Shown: one piece after another, positions 35,636 to 43,538 of the stretch
How the letters are laid out: every line of letters starts with the position of its first letter
How positions within the stretch are numbered: the stretch's first letter is position 1
Origin: Planctomycetota bacterium
GTDB taxonomy: Bacteria > Planctomycetota > Phycisphaerae > Sedimentisphaerales > Anaerobacaceae
Length of the DNA: 59,874 nucleotides
Direction: 5' to 3'
NCBI GenBank assembly: GCA_019456195.1
Contig: VRUK01000021.1
Coordinates: 1 to 59,874, forward strand
Notes under the pieces: generated by a model
What the model was told of the DNA's origin: nothing
The model's database searches: none
Seen by the model: the letters and a program-made list of their open reading frames with translations, nothing else
Position numbers and translations under genes: made by a program

Positions 35636-38008
35636 ATGAGTAAATACCAAACAAACAGTTTGTTTGCAGCGGAAGAAGTCGAGGAAGAAATCTCATGCAG
35701 TCACATTATTCGCGTGGCGTTTGAGTCGGCGGCGGATGCGGAGTTCGACTATTTTGTGCCGGATGAAATCTGGCCGGTTGAGGTGGGACAGAGAGTCGAA
35801 GTTCCTTTCGGCAGGAAAAATAAATATGAAGCAGGGTTTTGTACTCAATCGGACGTTCGGCCTGAAGAGTCTTTTATTGCACGTGGTGTTGGGCGAAAGC
35901 TAAAAAGAGTAACCAGATTAATCGATAAAGAGCCGTTGCTGGATTCCGAGCTGATGGAGTTGGCACGGTGGATAAGCGGTTATTATGTTTGTCCGCTTGG
36001 CCAGGTTTTGGCTGCGATGGTGCCTTCGGCGGTAAAAAGAGGGGCTGGCGTTAAAACACAAAGATATGTTTACCTGAGAGCCGGTTCTGCTGATATTGAA
36101 AAGAACATCAAGGAGTTGAGAGGCAAAAAGCAAAAGCAGATCATTAAATTTCTGGATGGCAGGGGGGCTTCAAGTGTAAATGATGCCGTGGAGGTGCGAA
36201 GTTTGTTAGAGGCAGTCGGCTGCGGCAATGAGCCGATAAAAAGATTAGCGGAAAAAGATATTGTTAAAATAGCCTGCAAGACAATATTGAAGTCTTTACC
36301 TGTTATTCCAAAAGGGATGTCAATAAAAACAGAACAGGTAATCCTCAATGATGACCAGCGAAAGGCATTGGCTCATTTTGAAACAGTGATAAATTCAGAT
36401 GAATTCGGCGTTACGCTTTTATACGGTGTTACCGACAGTGGTAAAACCGAGATTTATATGAGGGCTATCGAGGCGGTTTTGTTAAAAGGAGCCGGTGCGA
36501 TTGTGCTGCTGCCTGAAATCGCTCTTACGACGCAGACTGTTCAGCGGTTCGACGAGAGATTCAAAAAAATCGCTGTAATGCATTCTGGCCTGACCGCCGC
36601 TCAGCGTAATGTTCAGTGGCAAAAGATAAAGTCTGGCCAGGCCGACGTGGTTATAGGTGCTCGCTCGGCGGTCTTTGCGCCGCTGCCAAAACTCGGCCTT
36701 GTCGTTGTTGACGAAGAGCATGAGCCGAGCTACAAGCAGGACACGGTGCCGCGGTACAACGGCAGAGATGTAGCGATAAAGCGGGCGCAGCTGGCAAATG
36801 CACAATGTATTTTGGGCAGTGCCACTCCGTCATTAGAAACGTTGTCTAATTGTCAAAGTAAGAAATATTTCAGCCTTGTGCATCTGCCCAAAAGGGTAAT
36901 GGATTTGTCCATGCCGGAAATGAAACTTGTCGATTTGCGGGCCGGGCAGATAATCCAGAAGGGCATTAATCTGATAAGCGAGCCGTTGGCAAAGTGTCTG
37001 CATGAGACACTCGCGAAAAAAGAGCAGGTGATTTTGCTTCTGAACAGGCGCGGTTACAGCAATTTTGTATTTTGTCCATCCTGTAAACATACTCTGCATT
37101 GCCGTAACTGTGATGTAACGCTGACCTTTCACAAATCAAAGACTGGCCGCCGTGAGAGAATGAAAACGGTTACAGGAAAGCATATCAATTATGGCTATGC
37201 GGTATGTCATTATTGTCTGGCCCAGACGCTTGTACCAGAAAAATGTCCTTTATGCGGCAAGCTGATGGCGATGATAGGGCTGGGCTCACAACGGCTTGAA
37301 GAGGAATTGGCCAATAAGTTTCCATTGGCTCGCGTGTTGAGGATCGACAGTGACTCTATGGCGAGCAGGGACTATTATCGACTTCTGAGAGATTTCGGTG
37401 AGGGTCGAATTGATATATTAGCCGGTACTCAGATGCTGGCTAAGGGGCTGCATTTTCCAAATGTAACGCTGGTGGGTATTATCAGTGCTGACACATCGCT
37501 CTATTTGCCTGACTTCAGAGCGAATGAACGAACCTTCCAATTGATTTCTCAAGTTGCAGGTCGGGCGGGGCGTTCAGAGAAAAAGGGCGTGGTTTTTGTC
37601 CAGACATTTCTACCGAATCAGCCGGCGATACAGTTTGCCGTCGGCAGGGATTTTGACGGCTTTGTCAAAGAAGAATTAAAGCATCGCAAGGCCTGCAATC
37701 TGCCGCCGTTTTGGCGACTGGCGATTATCGTTATGCGGGACGGGAATTTTGATAAACTTGGCATAGCGTGTAAGCAAATGCGCCAGAGAATAGACATGAT
37801 TATCGGGCGTGAAAAGCTGGAGGCGAAAGTTCGTGGCCCGATTCCGGCCGTGATAAGTCGAATACAACGTTTTCATAGAATGCAGATAATTATTCAGGCC
37901 CCACAAGCGGCGACTGTACAAAAGTTGTTTGCCTGCCTGCGGGCAGCCGGACCAATACGGCCTGCTGTTAAAGTCGCAATAGATATTGATCCTGTTAATT
38001 TATTGTAG
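35636..38008 (+). CDS. priA: Primosomal replication-restart helicase
   Basis: Superfamily 2 helicase that reloads the replisome at stalled forks. 790 residues: N-terminal DNA-binding domain (VAFESAADAEFDYFVP, PFGRKNKYEAGF), Walker A as GVTDSGKTE, where family members usually have [13 protein letters not shown] box (VVVDEEHEPSYKQD), HGLTAAQR-type motif, eight zinc-binding cysteines (CPSC, CRNC, CHYC, CPLC) and the IDILAGTQMLAKG and AGRAGR motifs. The spacer between the second and third cysteine pairs is longer than usual by about 15-20 residues. No strong Shine-Dalgarno; it is the last protein gene before the tRNA pair. Confidence 0.95.
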   Translation: MSKYQTNSLFAAEEVEEEISCSHIIRVAFESAADAEFDYFVPDEIWPVEVGQRVEVPFGRKNKYEAGFCTQSDVRPEESFIARGVGRKLKRVTRLIDKEPLLDSELMELARWISGYYVCPLGQVLAAMVPSAVKRGAGVKTQRYVYLRAGSADIEKNIKELRGKKQKQIIKFLDGRGASSVNDAVEVRSLLEAVGCGNEPIKRLAEKDIVKIACKTILKSLPVIPKGMSIKTEQVILNDDQRKALAHFETVINSDEFGVTLLYGVTDSGKTEIYMRAIEAVLLKGAGAIVLLPEIALTTQTVQRFDERFKKIAVMHSGLTAAQRNVQWQKIKSGQADVVIGARSAVFAPLPKLGLVVVDEEHEPSYKQDTVPRYNGRDVAIKRAQLANAQCILGSATPSLETLSNCQSKKYFSLVHLPKRVMDLSMPEMKLVDLRAGQIIQKGINLISEPLAKCLHETLAKKEQVILLLNRRGYSNFVFCPSCKHTLHCRNCDVTLTFHKSKTGRRERMKTVTGKHINYGYAVCHYCLAQTLVPEKCPLCGKLMAMIGLGSQRLEEELANKFPLARVLRIDSDSMASRDYYRLLRDFGEGRIDILAGTQMLAKGLHFPNVTLVGIISADTSLYLPDFRANERTFQLISQVAGRAGRSEKKGVVFVQTFLPNQPAIQFAVGRDFDGFVKEELKHRKACNLPPFWRLAIIVMRDGNFDKLGIACKQMRQRIDMIIGREKLEAKVRGPIPAVISRIQRFHRMQIIIQAPQAATVQKLFACLRAAGPIRPAVKVAIDIDPVNLL

Positions 38009-38009
38009 C

Positions 38010-38038
38010 TTGCAATTTAAATCTTTATATGCTATTTT
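38010..38038 (+). promoter_or_regulatory. Candidate promoter of tRNA-Pro
   Basis: TTGCAA (38010-38015), 17-base spacer, TATTTT (38033-38038). This puts the start site near 38045, about nine bases before the mature tRNA 5' end, normal for a stable RNA. Confidence 0.5.
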
Positions 38039-38053
38039 ATGATTTGCTTTAAC

Positions 38054-38128
38054 CGGGGAGTAGCTCAGTTTGGCCAGAGCGCTGCGTTCGGGACGCAGAG
38101 GTCGCAAGTTCAAATCTTGTCTCCCCGA
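38054..38128 (+). tRNA. tRNA-Pro (CGG)
   Basis: A 75-base cloverleaf. Acceptor stem CGGGGAG (38054-38060) pairs with CTCCCCG (38121-38127), discriminator A at 38128. D arm GCTC...GAGC, anticodon stem CTGCG/CGCAG around loop TTCGGGA, so the anticodon is CGG. T arm with GTTCAAATC. The C1:G72 pair and A73 are the usual proline identity elements. CCA is not encoded. It reads CCG codons. Confidence 0.96.
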
Positions 38129-38223
38129 TTAAAATTACTTTTGAAAAGAGTGAGAATTACGGAGGGGAAGGTTTTCTGGATATACTTGTATTATTTTTAC
38201 ACAATTCAGCCAAAACAAAGATA

Positions 38224-38251
38224 TTGACAGAAGGCAGGGAAATCATATAGA
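38224..38251 (+). promoter_or_regulatory. Promoter of tRNA-Gly
   Basis: Perfect TTGACA (38224-38229), 16-base spacer, TATAGA (38246-38251); transcript start near 38258, about 22 bases before the tRNA. Its own promoter means the two tRNA genes need not be cotranscribed. Confidence 0.65.
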
Positions 38252-38279
38252 CTTGATAAAAGAAGATATGAGCCTCTTT

Positions 38280-38351
38280 GCGGGCGTAATTCAGTGGTAG
38301 AATGTCAGCTTCCCAAGCTGAATGTCGTGGGTTCGAATCCCATCGCCCGCT
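38280..38351 (+). tRNA. tRNA-Gly (CCC)
   Basis: A 72-base cloverleaf. Acceptor stem GCGGGCG (38280-38286) pairs with CGCCCGC (38344-38350), discriminator T at 38351. Anticodon stem TCAGC/GCTGA around loop TTCCCAA, giving anticodon CCC (GGG codons). T arm GTGGGTTCGAATCCCAT. U73 and C35-C36 fit bacterial glycine identity. CCA is not encoded; a TTTT follows immediately. Confidence 0.96.
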
Positions 38352-38376
38352 TTTGCCGTAGGTAGTCCCTGGCCGA

Positions 38377-38418
38377 CAAAGCATATGAACGTCTAAGGTT
38401 CATAAAATCTTTGCTTTG
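38377..38418. other. Nested inverted repeats upstream of the nhaC-like gene
   Basis: Inner ATGAAC/GTTCAT (38385-38390, 38398-38403; 7-base loop) within outer CAAAGC/GCTTTG (38377-38382, 38413-38418). It could terminate or process the tRNA-Gly transcript or, if transcription starts earlier than the candidate promoter overlapping it, act in the antiporter leader. Only pairing is seen; no known motif recognised. Confidence 0.35.
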
Positions 38419-38439
38419 AGTTGCTCCTGTCAAAATAAT
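38411..38439 (+). promoter_or_regulatory. Candidate promoter of the Na+/H+ antiporter gene
   Basis: TTGCTT (38411-38416), 17-base spacer, AATAAT (38434-38439), 41 bases before the TTG start. The direct repeat TGTCAA overlaps the -10 area (38429 and 38440). Confidence 0.35.
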
Positions 38440-38480
38440 GTCAATATTTCCGGCAAGTTACTTTCAAAGATAGCAGTCAT

Positions 38481-40175
38481 TTGAAATCAAAAACAATAAC
38501 AAAAAGTGCGGCAGCGGTTATTATCTTTGGTGTAATATGTGCTTTTACTGCTTACATTGCGCCGGATAGCGAACAAGATTTGCAAACAAGCATGTGGTAT
38601 AGTGTAGTTCCTCCTGTACTGGCAATTCTTCTGGCTTTTTTGACGCGGCATGTCTTTCTGAGTCTGGGAATTGCCATTATAGCAGGAGGTTTACTGACTA
38701 AGGTTCCGCAAAGCCCCTTGAGTTTAGTTGCCTGGCTGGAGGGTTTTAAATCAGTAGGTACTTATGTTGCGGGTACTGTTACAAGCAGAGCGAATTTGCA
38801 GATACTTGCGTTTCTGCCGCCAATCTTCGTGATGATAGAGATAGTCATAGCTTCCGGAGGTTTTAAGGGAATCATTGTATGGCTCTTGAAGTGGGTAAAA
38901 GGCAGGAAATCCACACAAACGGCTACCGCTCTGATGGGAATACTGTGTTTCATTGACGACTATACTAATGCCATAATCGTTGGCTCAATGATGCAGCCAA
39001 TCACAGACCGGTTTCGTGTCAGCCGCGAAAAACTTGCCTTTCTTGTTGACGCCACCAGCGCACCCATTGCAGGACTCGCAGTGATTAGCACATGGATAGC
39101 CTATGAAGTGGGTCTTCTGAGCCAAATCGCAGAGGAACTGAACATTGACAGAAGCGGATATTCACTATTCTTCGACGCACTGAGTTTTCGTTTCTATTGT
39201 CTGCTGATGATTGCTTTTGTCTTTTTGCATATTATATTTGGCAGAGATTTCGGTCCGATGAAAACTGCTGAAGACCTGGCCAAAAATGCACCCGATGAAA
39301 ATAACCAAGTCGCCCTGTCTCAAAATGCTTCTGATTCTGCTCAAATAGCTGTTGGGCAGCAATCCTCACGGGCAATCAAGGCACTTATCCCATTAGGCGG
39401 ACTAATATTGTTTCATATAACCGGGCTTTGGATCGATGGCGGCGGGCCTGCTATGCTTCGACAAGGCGGTTCGCTTCTCAGTTGGATTTACTGGCGTGAC
39501 GTTATTAGCGCCGCCGAAAATACACACCTGATTCTCGACTTCGCAGCACTCTTCGGCCTGGCATTGGCCTTGCTATGTTCGCAGTTCTTCGGTTCACTGC
39601 GTATGCCCGTTATTAGCAATTGCTTCAAGCGAGGTGTCAAGCGGGCTATGATCCCCTTTGTCATACTTATTCTTGCCTGGTCGCTCAAGAATTGCTGTGA
39701 CAGCCTGAAAACAGGAGAGTTTCTGACGGCCATTCTGGCCGGTAGAGTCTCACCTCATTGGTTTCCGCCGGCAGTTTTCCTCGTTGCCTCGGTGACCTCA
39801 TTTGCCACAGGCACGAGCTACGGAACGATGGCCATACTCATTCCCACTGCCATTCCAGTTGCATTTGCGCTCGATGGGGACACCTACGGCCTGACCACAA
39901 TGATAAGCCTCGGCGCAGTCCTGGACGGTGCAATCTTCGGCGACCATTGTTCGCCCATCTCCGATACGACGATTATGAGTTCTATTGCCAGTTCCTGTGA
40001 CCTTATGCAGCACGTTCGCACGCAATTACCCTACAGTCTGTTTGTCGCCGGGCTTGCTTTGTTCTGTGCTTACCTTCCCAGTGCTTTTGGTCTTGCGCCT
40101 GGATGGAGCTTTGCTCTGGCAATATCAGTTATGACATGCTTTTTTGTCGCTCTCGCTCGATACAAGAATGTATAG
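38481..40175 (+). CDS. NhaC-family Na+/H+ antiporter
   Basis: A 564-residue inner-membrane protein of 11-13 predicted helices. It exchanges sodium (or another cation) for protons. Recognisable stretches are ALMGILCFIDDYTNAIIVGS with its acidic pair, DATSAPIAGLAVISTW, TSFATGTSYGTMAILIPTA and the near-terminal GAIFGDHCSPISDTTIMSS, a signature of the NhaC/ArsB-type Na+:H+ antiporters. A soluble loop at about 262-300 is Asn/Gln/Ser-rich. Starts at TTG 38481 because no ATG or GTG lies upstream in frame; Shine-Dalgarno is poor, so the start is uncertain by a few codons. Candidate promoter directly upstream. NhaC versus the related malate/lactate antiporter MleN cannot be separated here. Confidence 0.88.
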   Translation: MKSKTITKSAAAVIIFGVICAFTAYIAPDSEQDLQTSMWYSVVPPVLAILLAFLTRHVFLSLGIAIIAGGLLTKVPQSPLSLVAWLEGFKSVGTYVAGTVTSRANLQILAFLPPIFVMIEIVIASGGFKGIIVWLLKWVKGRKSTQTATALMGILCFIDDYTNAIIVGSMMQPITDRFRVSREKLAFLVDATSAPIAGLAVISTWIAYEVGLLSQIAEELNIDRSGYSLFFDALSFRFYCLLMIAFVFLHIIFGRDFGPMKTAEDLAKNAPDENNQVALSQNASDSAQIAVGQQSSRAIKALIPLGGLILFHITGLWIDGGGPAMLRQGGSLLSWIYWRDVISAAENTHLILDFAALFGLALALLCSQFFGSLRMPVISNCFKRGVKRAMIPFVILILAWSLKNCCDSLKTGEFLTAILAGRVSPHWFPPAVFLVASVTSFATGTSYGTMAILIPTAIPVAFALDGDTYGLTTMISLGAVLDGAIFGDHCSPISDTTIMSSIASSCDLMQHVRTQLPYSLFVAGLALFCAYLPSAFGLAPGWSFALAISVMTCFFVALARYKNV

Positions 40176-40678
40176 CAGAAATGTCAGAACTAATATTATC
40201 CTGCATTGAACTATGATATGAGTAACCGCCAAACAAGCAACCGTTATCCACTTTCCTAAACGATGCCGACCATCCTTCCCTGAATTTGTAAGCCCTGGGA
40301 TATTAATTTATCCATAATCCCTGAAAAACACTTCTTCTGCGATGGCTAAAACAAACACATCATTGTAATTGAAAATGAGAAGTTCGGGGGATTATTATCG
40401 GAACAGAAGCAGTTATCTCCATAAGCATTATACGTTCAAAAATGTGCAATTATGCCGTCTATCCCCCTATTATCGGGGCTTAGCAAAAAACTGTCGATTG
40501 TTATTTTTTTGGTCTATTGGCTTGACGAAACACCTTTATTATGATAAAAGAATGCTCTATCATTGTCGGTCTCAAGGAGGAGGTATTTCTTATTTTTTCC
40601 ACCATAGAGGGGTGTATCATTGCGGGGGAAGGATCCTTTTTTTGATATTAATATACTACTTTAGGAATATAGCCTTTT
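40176..40678. other. Intergenic region before the EPS locus
   Basis: 503 bases with no convincing gene. A 109-codon frame (40369-40698) runs through it but has poor codon character and overlaps the EpsI start. Noticed: a CCCC/GGGG hairpin (about 40464-40477), a purine-rich AAGGAGGAGG (40576-40585) with no ATG/GTG/TTG at a useful distance, T-runs near 40505 and 40637, and TTGACG near 40523 without a matching -10. The EPS locus promoter probably lies here, but I cannot place it. Confidence 0.5.
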
Positions 40679-41437
40679 ATGTACATTATTGGGTCTAACT
40701 ACAAGCTATTAAGGCATAGTTCGCTTTCTTTGGCATATAAGGCATCAGGTAGAATACCGCTTTGGTCCATTTGGATCCTGGCCTTAGTGCTTTTGGTGTC
40801 TGCCGGCATGACTTACCGTATTTTGGCGTCCAGCCTGGAACGCTTTGTTAATAAAACTATCAAGCTACCAGTGCCGTTGAGTGATTTCCCCACGAAAATT
40901 GGCAATTGGGACGGAAAAGACTTGTCCATTCCAAATACTACTAAGGAATATATGGAGAAGAACTTTGCGGACGATTATTTTAGCAGACGATATTTTAACT
41001 CTGGAGCCTGGGCTGACGTTTATGTCGTGTATTGCTCGTCCCGGCCAGGAGGTATAAAAGGTCATCGGCCTCGAGTGTGCTATCCCGGATATGGCTGGAC
41101 CCACGATAGTACCGAAAATGAGCAGTTTATCTCGCGGGCTGGCCAGAAAATACCTTATCTGATACATCGTTTCCATAAAGCGGCTGACCAGGCAGTTGTC
41201 TTGAACTTCTATGTCTTAAACGGCAAGCTTACCGCTAACGAAAAGGACTTTTCAGGCTTACTTGGGCGAAGGCTTAACATTGCCGGTGACTTAGCTCAAT
41301 ACGTGGCACAAGTACAGATAAGCTCGGTACTGGAAAATTCCGTCCGAATGATGGCAAAGGATGTAGTAGATTTGATTCTGGATTATCTCCCGGACCAGGA
41401 TGGTAAAGTCCGTGCGGTTGATGATAACAACCTCTGA
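40679..41437 (+). CDS. EpsI-like exosortase-associated protein
   Basis: Belongs to the EpsI family (DUF3485), whose members sit in exosortase/EPS loci, either as the C-terminal part of the exosortase or as a separate gene. 252 residues: cytoplasmic start, one helix (about 30-49), then a periplasmic domain with IGNWDGKDL, ADDYFSRRYF and the conserved GHRPRVCYPGYGW (His 129, Cys 134). Function is not biochemically settled; a role in export or processing of PEP-CTERM proteins or polymer is proposed from genome context. AGGA lies about 12 bases before the ATG. No exosortase gene (EpsH/XrtA type) is in the window, which is unusual because the two are normally adjacent. Confidence 0.88.
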   Translation: MYIIGSNYKLLRHSSLSLAYKASGRIPLWSIWILALVLLVSAGMTYRILASSLERFVNKTIKLPVPLSDFPTKIGNWDGKDLSIPNTTKEYMEKNFADDYFSRRYFNSGAWADVYVVYCSSRPGGIKGHRPRVCYPGYGWTHDSTENEQFISRAGQKIPYLIHRFHKAADQAVVLNFYVLNGKLTANEKDFSGLLGRRLNIAGDLAQYVAQVQISSVLENSVRMMAKDVVDLILDYLPDQDGKVRAVDDNNL

Positions 41438-41772
41438 AGATAGTGTTTTTAAATTGGCTATCTTGAAACCGATAAAGTCAGGAATCGGATGGCAATAATG
41501 AGTTGTATTATTACTCGAAGTTACATTGATTTTTCAATGCAACCGACGGGGACGGAGTATAAGCAAACCAAATAACAGGTTCTATATATACACCATACAA
41601 ACATACTGACACGATAATATAGTCATATCTTCCTTTGCTGATAGTGAATTCAACCGCAAAGATTAAGCTCGGAGAAAGCAAAGAAAGAATATAGTTGCAA
41701 GCCGCAAAAGATAGTGTACTTATATTGAACCGCTAAATACGCTAACATAGATGTCTGATAGGGAAAACAACA
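41438..41772. other. Intergenic region, EpsI to wlbA
   Basis: 335 bases without a gene. A small perfect hairpin (CATTGA/TCAATG, loop TTTT, 41524-41539) and scattered -10-like sequences (TATAGT, TATATA) are seen, with TTGAAC at 41725 followed 17 bases later by a poor -10. A separate promoter for the wlb genes is possible but not convincing. Confidence 0.45.
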
Positions 41773-42723
41773 ATGAAAAAATTTGCTTTGATCGGTGCGG
41801 GAGGCTATATCGCACCACGGCATATGAAAGCAATAAAAGAAACCGGGAACGTTCTTATTGCAGCATTGGACCCTAATGATTCTGTGGGTATCATTGATTC
41901 ATATTTTCCAAATGCTGATTTTTTTACAGAGTTTGAGCGTTTTGACAGACACCTTGAAAAATTGCGCCGAGAAAATAACCAGCGTATTAACTATATTAGT
42001 ATTTGTTCTCCCAACTATCTTCATGATGCTCATATTCGGTTTGCTCTACGAATAGGGGCGGATGCTATATGTGAAAAGCCGTTAGTATTGAATCCGTGGA
42101 ATGTGGATGCTCTCGATGAGATTGCCCAGGAGACAGGGAAAACGATCAATACGATTCTGCAGCTTCGGCTGCATCCGGCTATATTAGATCTGAAGAAACG
42201 CGTTGATAAATCGCCAAAAGGAAAGAAGTATGACATTGACCTGGCCTATATTACCGCCCGCGGGCATTGGTACATGATTTCATGGAAAGGTAATGTTGCC
42301 AAATCCGGGGGTGTTGCAACTAATATTGGTGTACATTTTTTTGATATTTTGCAGTGGATATTTGGTGAAGTCAAATGCAATGTAGTTCATTTGAATGAGC
42401 CACAGAGAGCTGCGGGATTTCTTGAACTTGAACATGCTCGGGTCAGATGGTTTCTGTCGATAAAACGAGATGATTTGCCACAAGAACCTGAACCCGGGAA
42501 ACCTGCGGCATATCGCTCTATGACTATTAATGATGAAGAAATTAACTTTTCATGCGGTCTTACTGATCTTCACACGAAGAGCTATCAGGAAATACTCAAC
42601 GGCAGGGGATTTGCTTTGCAGGAAACAAAACCTTCAGTTGAAATTGTATCAACAATTCGACGAGCTAAAACTATAGGCTTGAAAGGAGATTATCATCCAT
42701 TATTGAAACGTTCCAAAGATTAG
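41773..42723 (+). CDS. wlbA: UDP-N-acetyl-D-glucosaminuronate 3-dehydrogenase (WlbA/WbpB-like)
   Basis: Oxidises the 3-hydroxyl of UDP-GlcNAc-uronic acid, the first dedicated step to UDP-2,3-diacetamido uronic acids. Gfo/Idh/MocA fold, 316 residues: FALIGAGGYIAPRHMKAIK, DSVGIIDSYFP, SICSPNYLH, CEKPLVLNP (catalytic lysine), GVATNIGVHFFDIL and RAAGFLELEHARVRWFLS, a very close echo of Pseudomonas WbpB and Bordetella WlbA. Shine-Dalgarno AGGGA. The two genes after it encode the matching aminotransferase and acetyltransferase. The UDP-GlcNAc dehydrogenase (WbpA) must be encoded elsewhere. Confidence 0.93.
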   Translation: MKKFALIGAGGYIAPRHMKAIKETGNVLIAALDPNDSVGIIDSYFPNADFFTEFERFDRHLEKLRRENNQRINYISICSPNYLHDAHIRFALRIGADAICEKPLVLNPWNVDALDEIAQETGKTINTILQLRLHPAILDLKKRVDKSPKGKKYDIDLAYITARGHWYMISWKGNVAKSGGVATNIGVHFFDILQWIFGEVKCNVVHLNEPQRAAGFLELEHARVRWFLSIKRDDLPQEPEPGKPAAYRSMTINDEEINFSCGLTDLHTKSYQEILNGRGFALQETKPSVEIVSTIRRAKTIGLKGDYHPLLKRSKD

Positions 42724-42809
42724 TTGTTTTTGTGTTATGATTATATTCCATTAATGTAAATACTGAGCAGTATGTCGAATAAGAAAGAGTAGTAAGGAAA
42801 GAATACGTA

Positions 42810-43502
42810 ATGACAAAGAAGGAATTGACGGATAATCCGGTGTCACAAAGTAAAGAATATTTCGTGCACGAGTCTGCCTATGTGGATCAACCGTGTGAGA
42901 TTGGCAGCGGCACAAAGATTTGGCATTTCTGTCACATAATGAAAAACGCTGAAATCGGCAGGGACTGTATATTCGGCCAAAATGTAAATGTGGCGAGCGG
43001 CGTAGTTATCGGCAACAATGTAAAAGTCCAAAATAATGTTTCCATTTACACCGGTGTGGTAATTGAGGACGATGTTTTTCTTGGTCCGAGCTGCGTTTTG
43101 ACAAATGTTACAAACCCACGGTCGCAAATTGTACGTCATGATTTATACGAGCATACGGTTTTTCGCCGTGGAGCAACTGTCGGTGCGAATTCAACCATCG
43201 TCTGTGGGATTGAACTTGGGCGGTATTCGTTCATAGCAGCCGGTGCGGTGGTGACTAAAGATGTGCCGGATTATGCTTTGGTTATGGGGGTACCGGCAGA
43301 ACAGGCTGGCTGGATTAGCCGGCACGGTATTCCACTTCCGAAGCCGGATACCGAAGGCATTATGATTTGTCCGGAAGGGGGCTATCGTTACAAAGAAGTC
43401 GAGCCGGGGGTGCTCAGATGCATGGATTTAGATGAAGATGCTTGTCTGCCGCCGGAAAAAGCTATGGGCAAAGCTTCGTACAAAGATATTAAAGGGAAAT
43501 AA
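42810..43502 (+). CDS. wlbB: UDP-2-acetamido-3-amino-uronate N-acetyltransferase (WlbB/WbpD-like)
   Basis: Left-handed beta-helix acetyltransferase that acetylates the 3-amino group made by WlbC. 230 residues: hexapeptide repeats from about 17 to 165 (IGSGTKIWHFCHIMKNAEIG, VGANSTIVCGIELG), the TNVTNPRS loop and MGVPAEQAGWISRHG near the end, all typical of WbpD/WlbB. A C-terminal extension of about 45 residues (PDTEGIMICPEGGYRYK) is as in the family. AAGGA sits 11 bases before the ATG. It follows wlbA by 86 bases. Confidence 0.93.
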   Translation: MTKKELTDNPVSQSKEYFVHESAYVDQPCEIGSGTKIWHFCHIMKNAEIGRDCIFGQNVNVASGVVIGNNVKVQNNVSIYTGVVIEDDVFLGPSCVLTNVTNPRSQIVRHDLYEHTVFRRGATVGANSTIVCGIELGRYSFIAAGAVVTKDVPDYALVMGVPAEQAGWISRHGIPLPKPDTEGIMICPEGGYRYKEVEPGVLRCMDLDEDACLPPEKAMGKASYKDIKGK

Positions 43503-43538
43503 GCGACGATACCGACTTTAGCGGTGAAAGCTGACATA

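Noticed and set aside
38039..38384. ORFs overlapping the two tRNA genes (62 codons forward, 75 codons reverse)
   Set aside because: Their products (for example SNPRHSAWEADILPLNYAR) are well-known artefacts of translating tRNA genes and their complements.
40369..40698. 109-codon forward ORF in the gap before the EpsI gene
   Set aside because: Rich in Tyr/His/Arg/Cys without domain logic, no Shine-Dalgarno, and it runs into the EpsI start in another frame.
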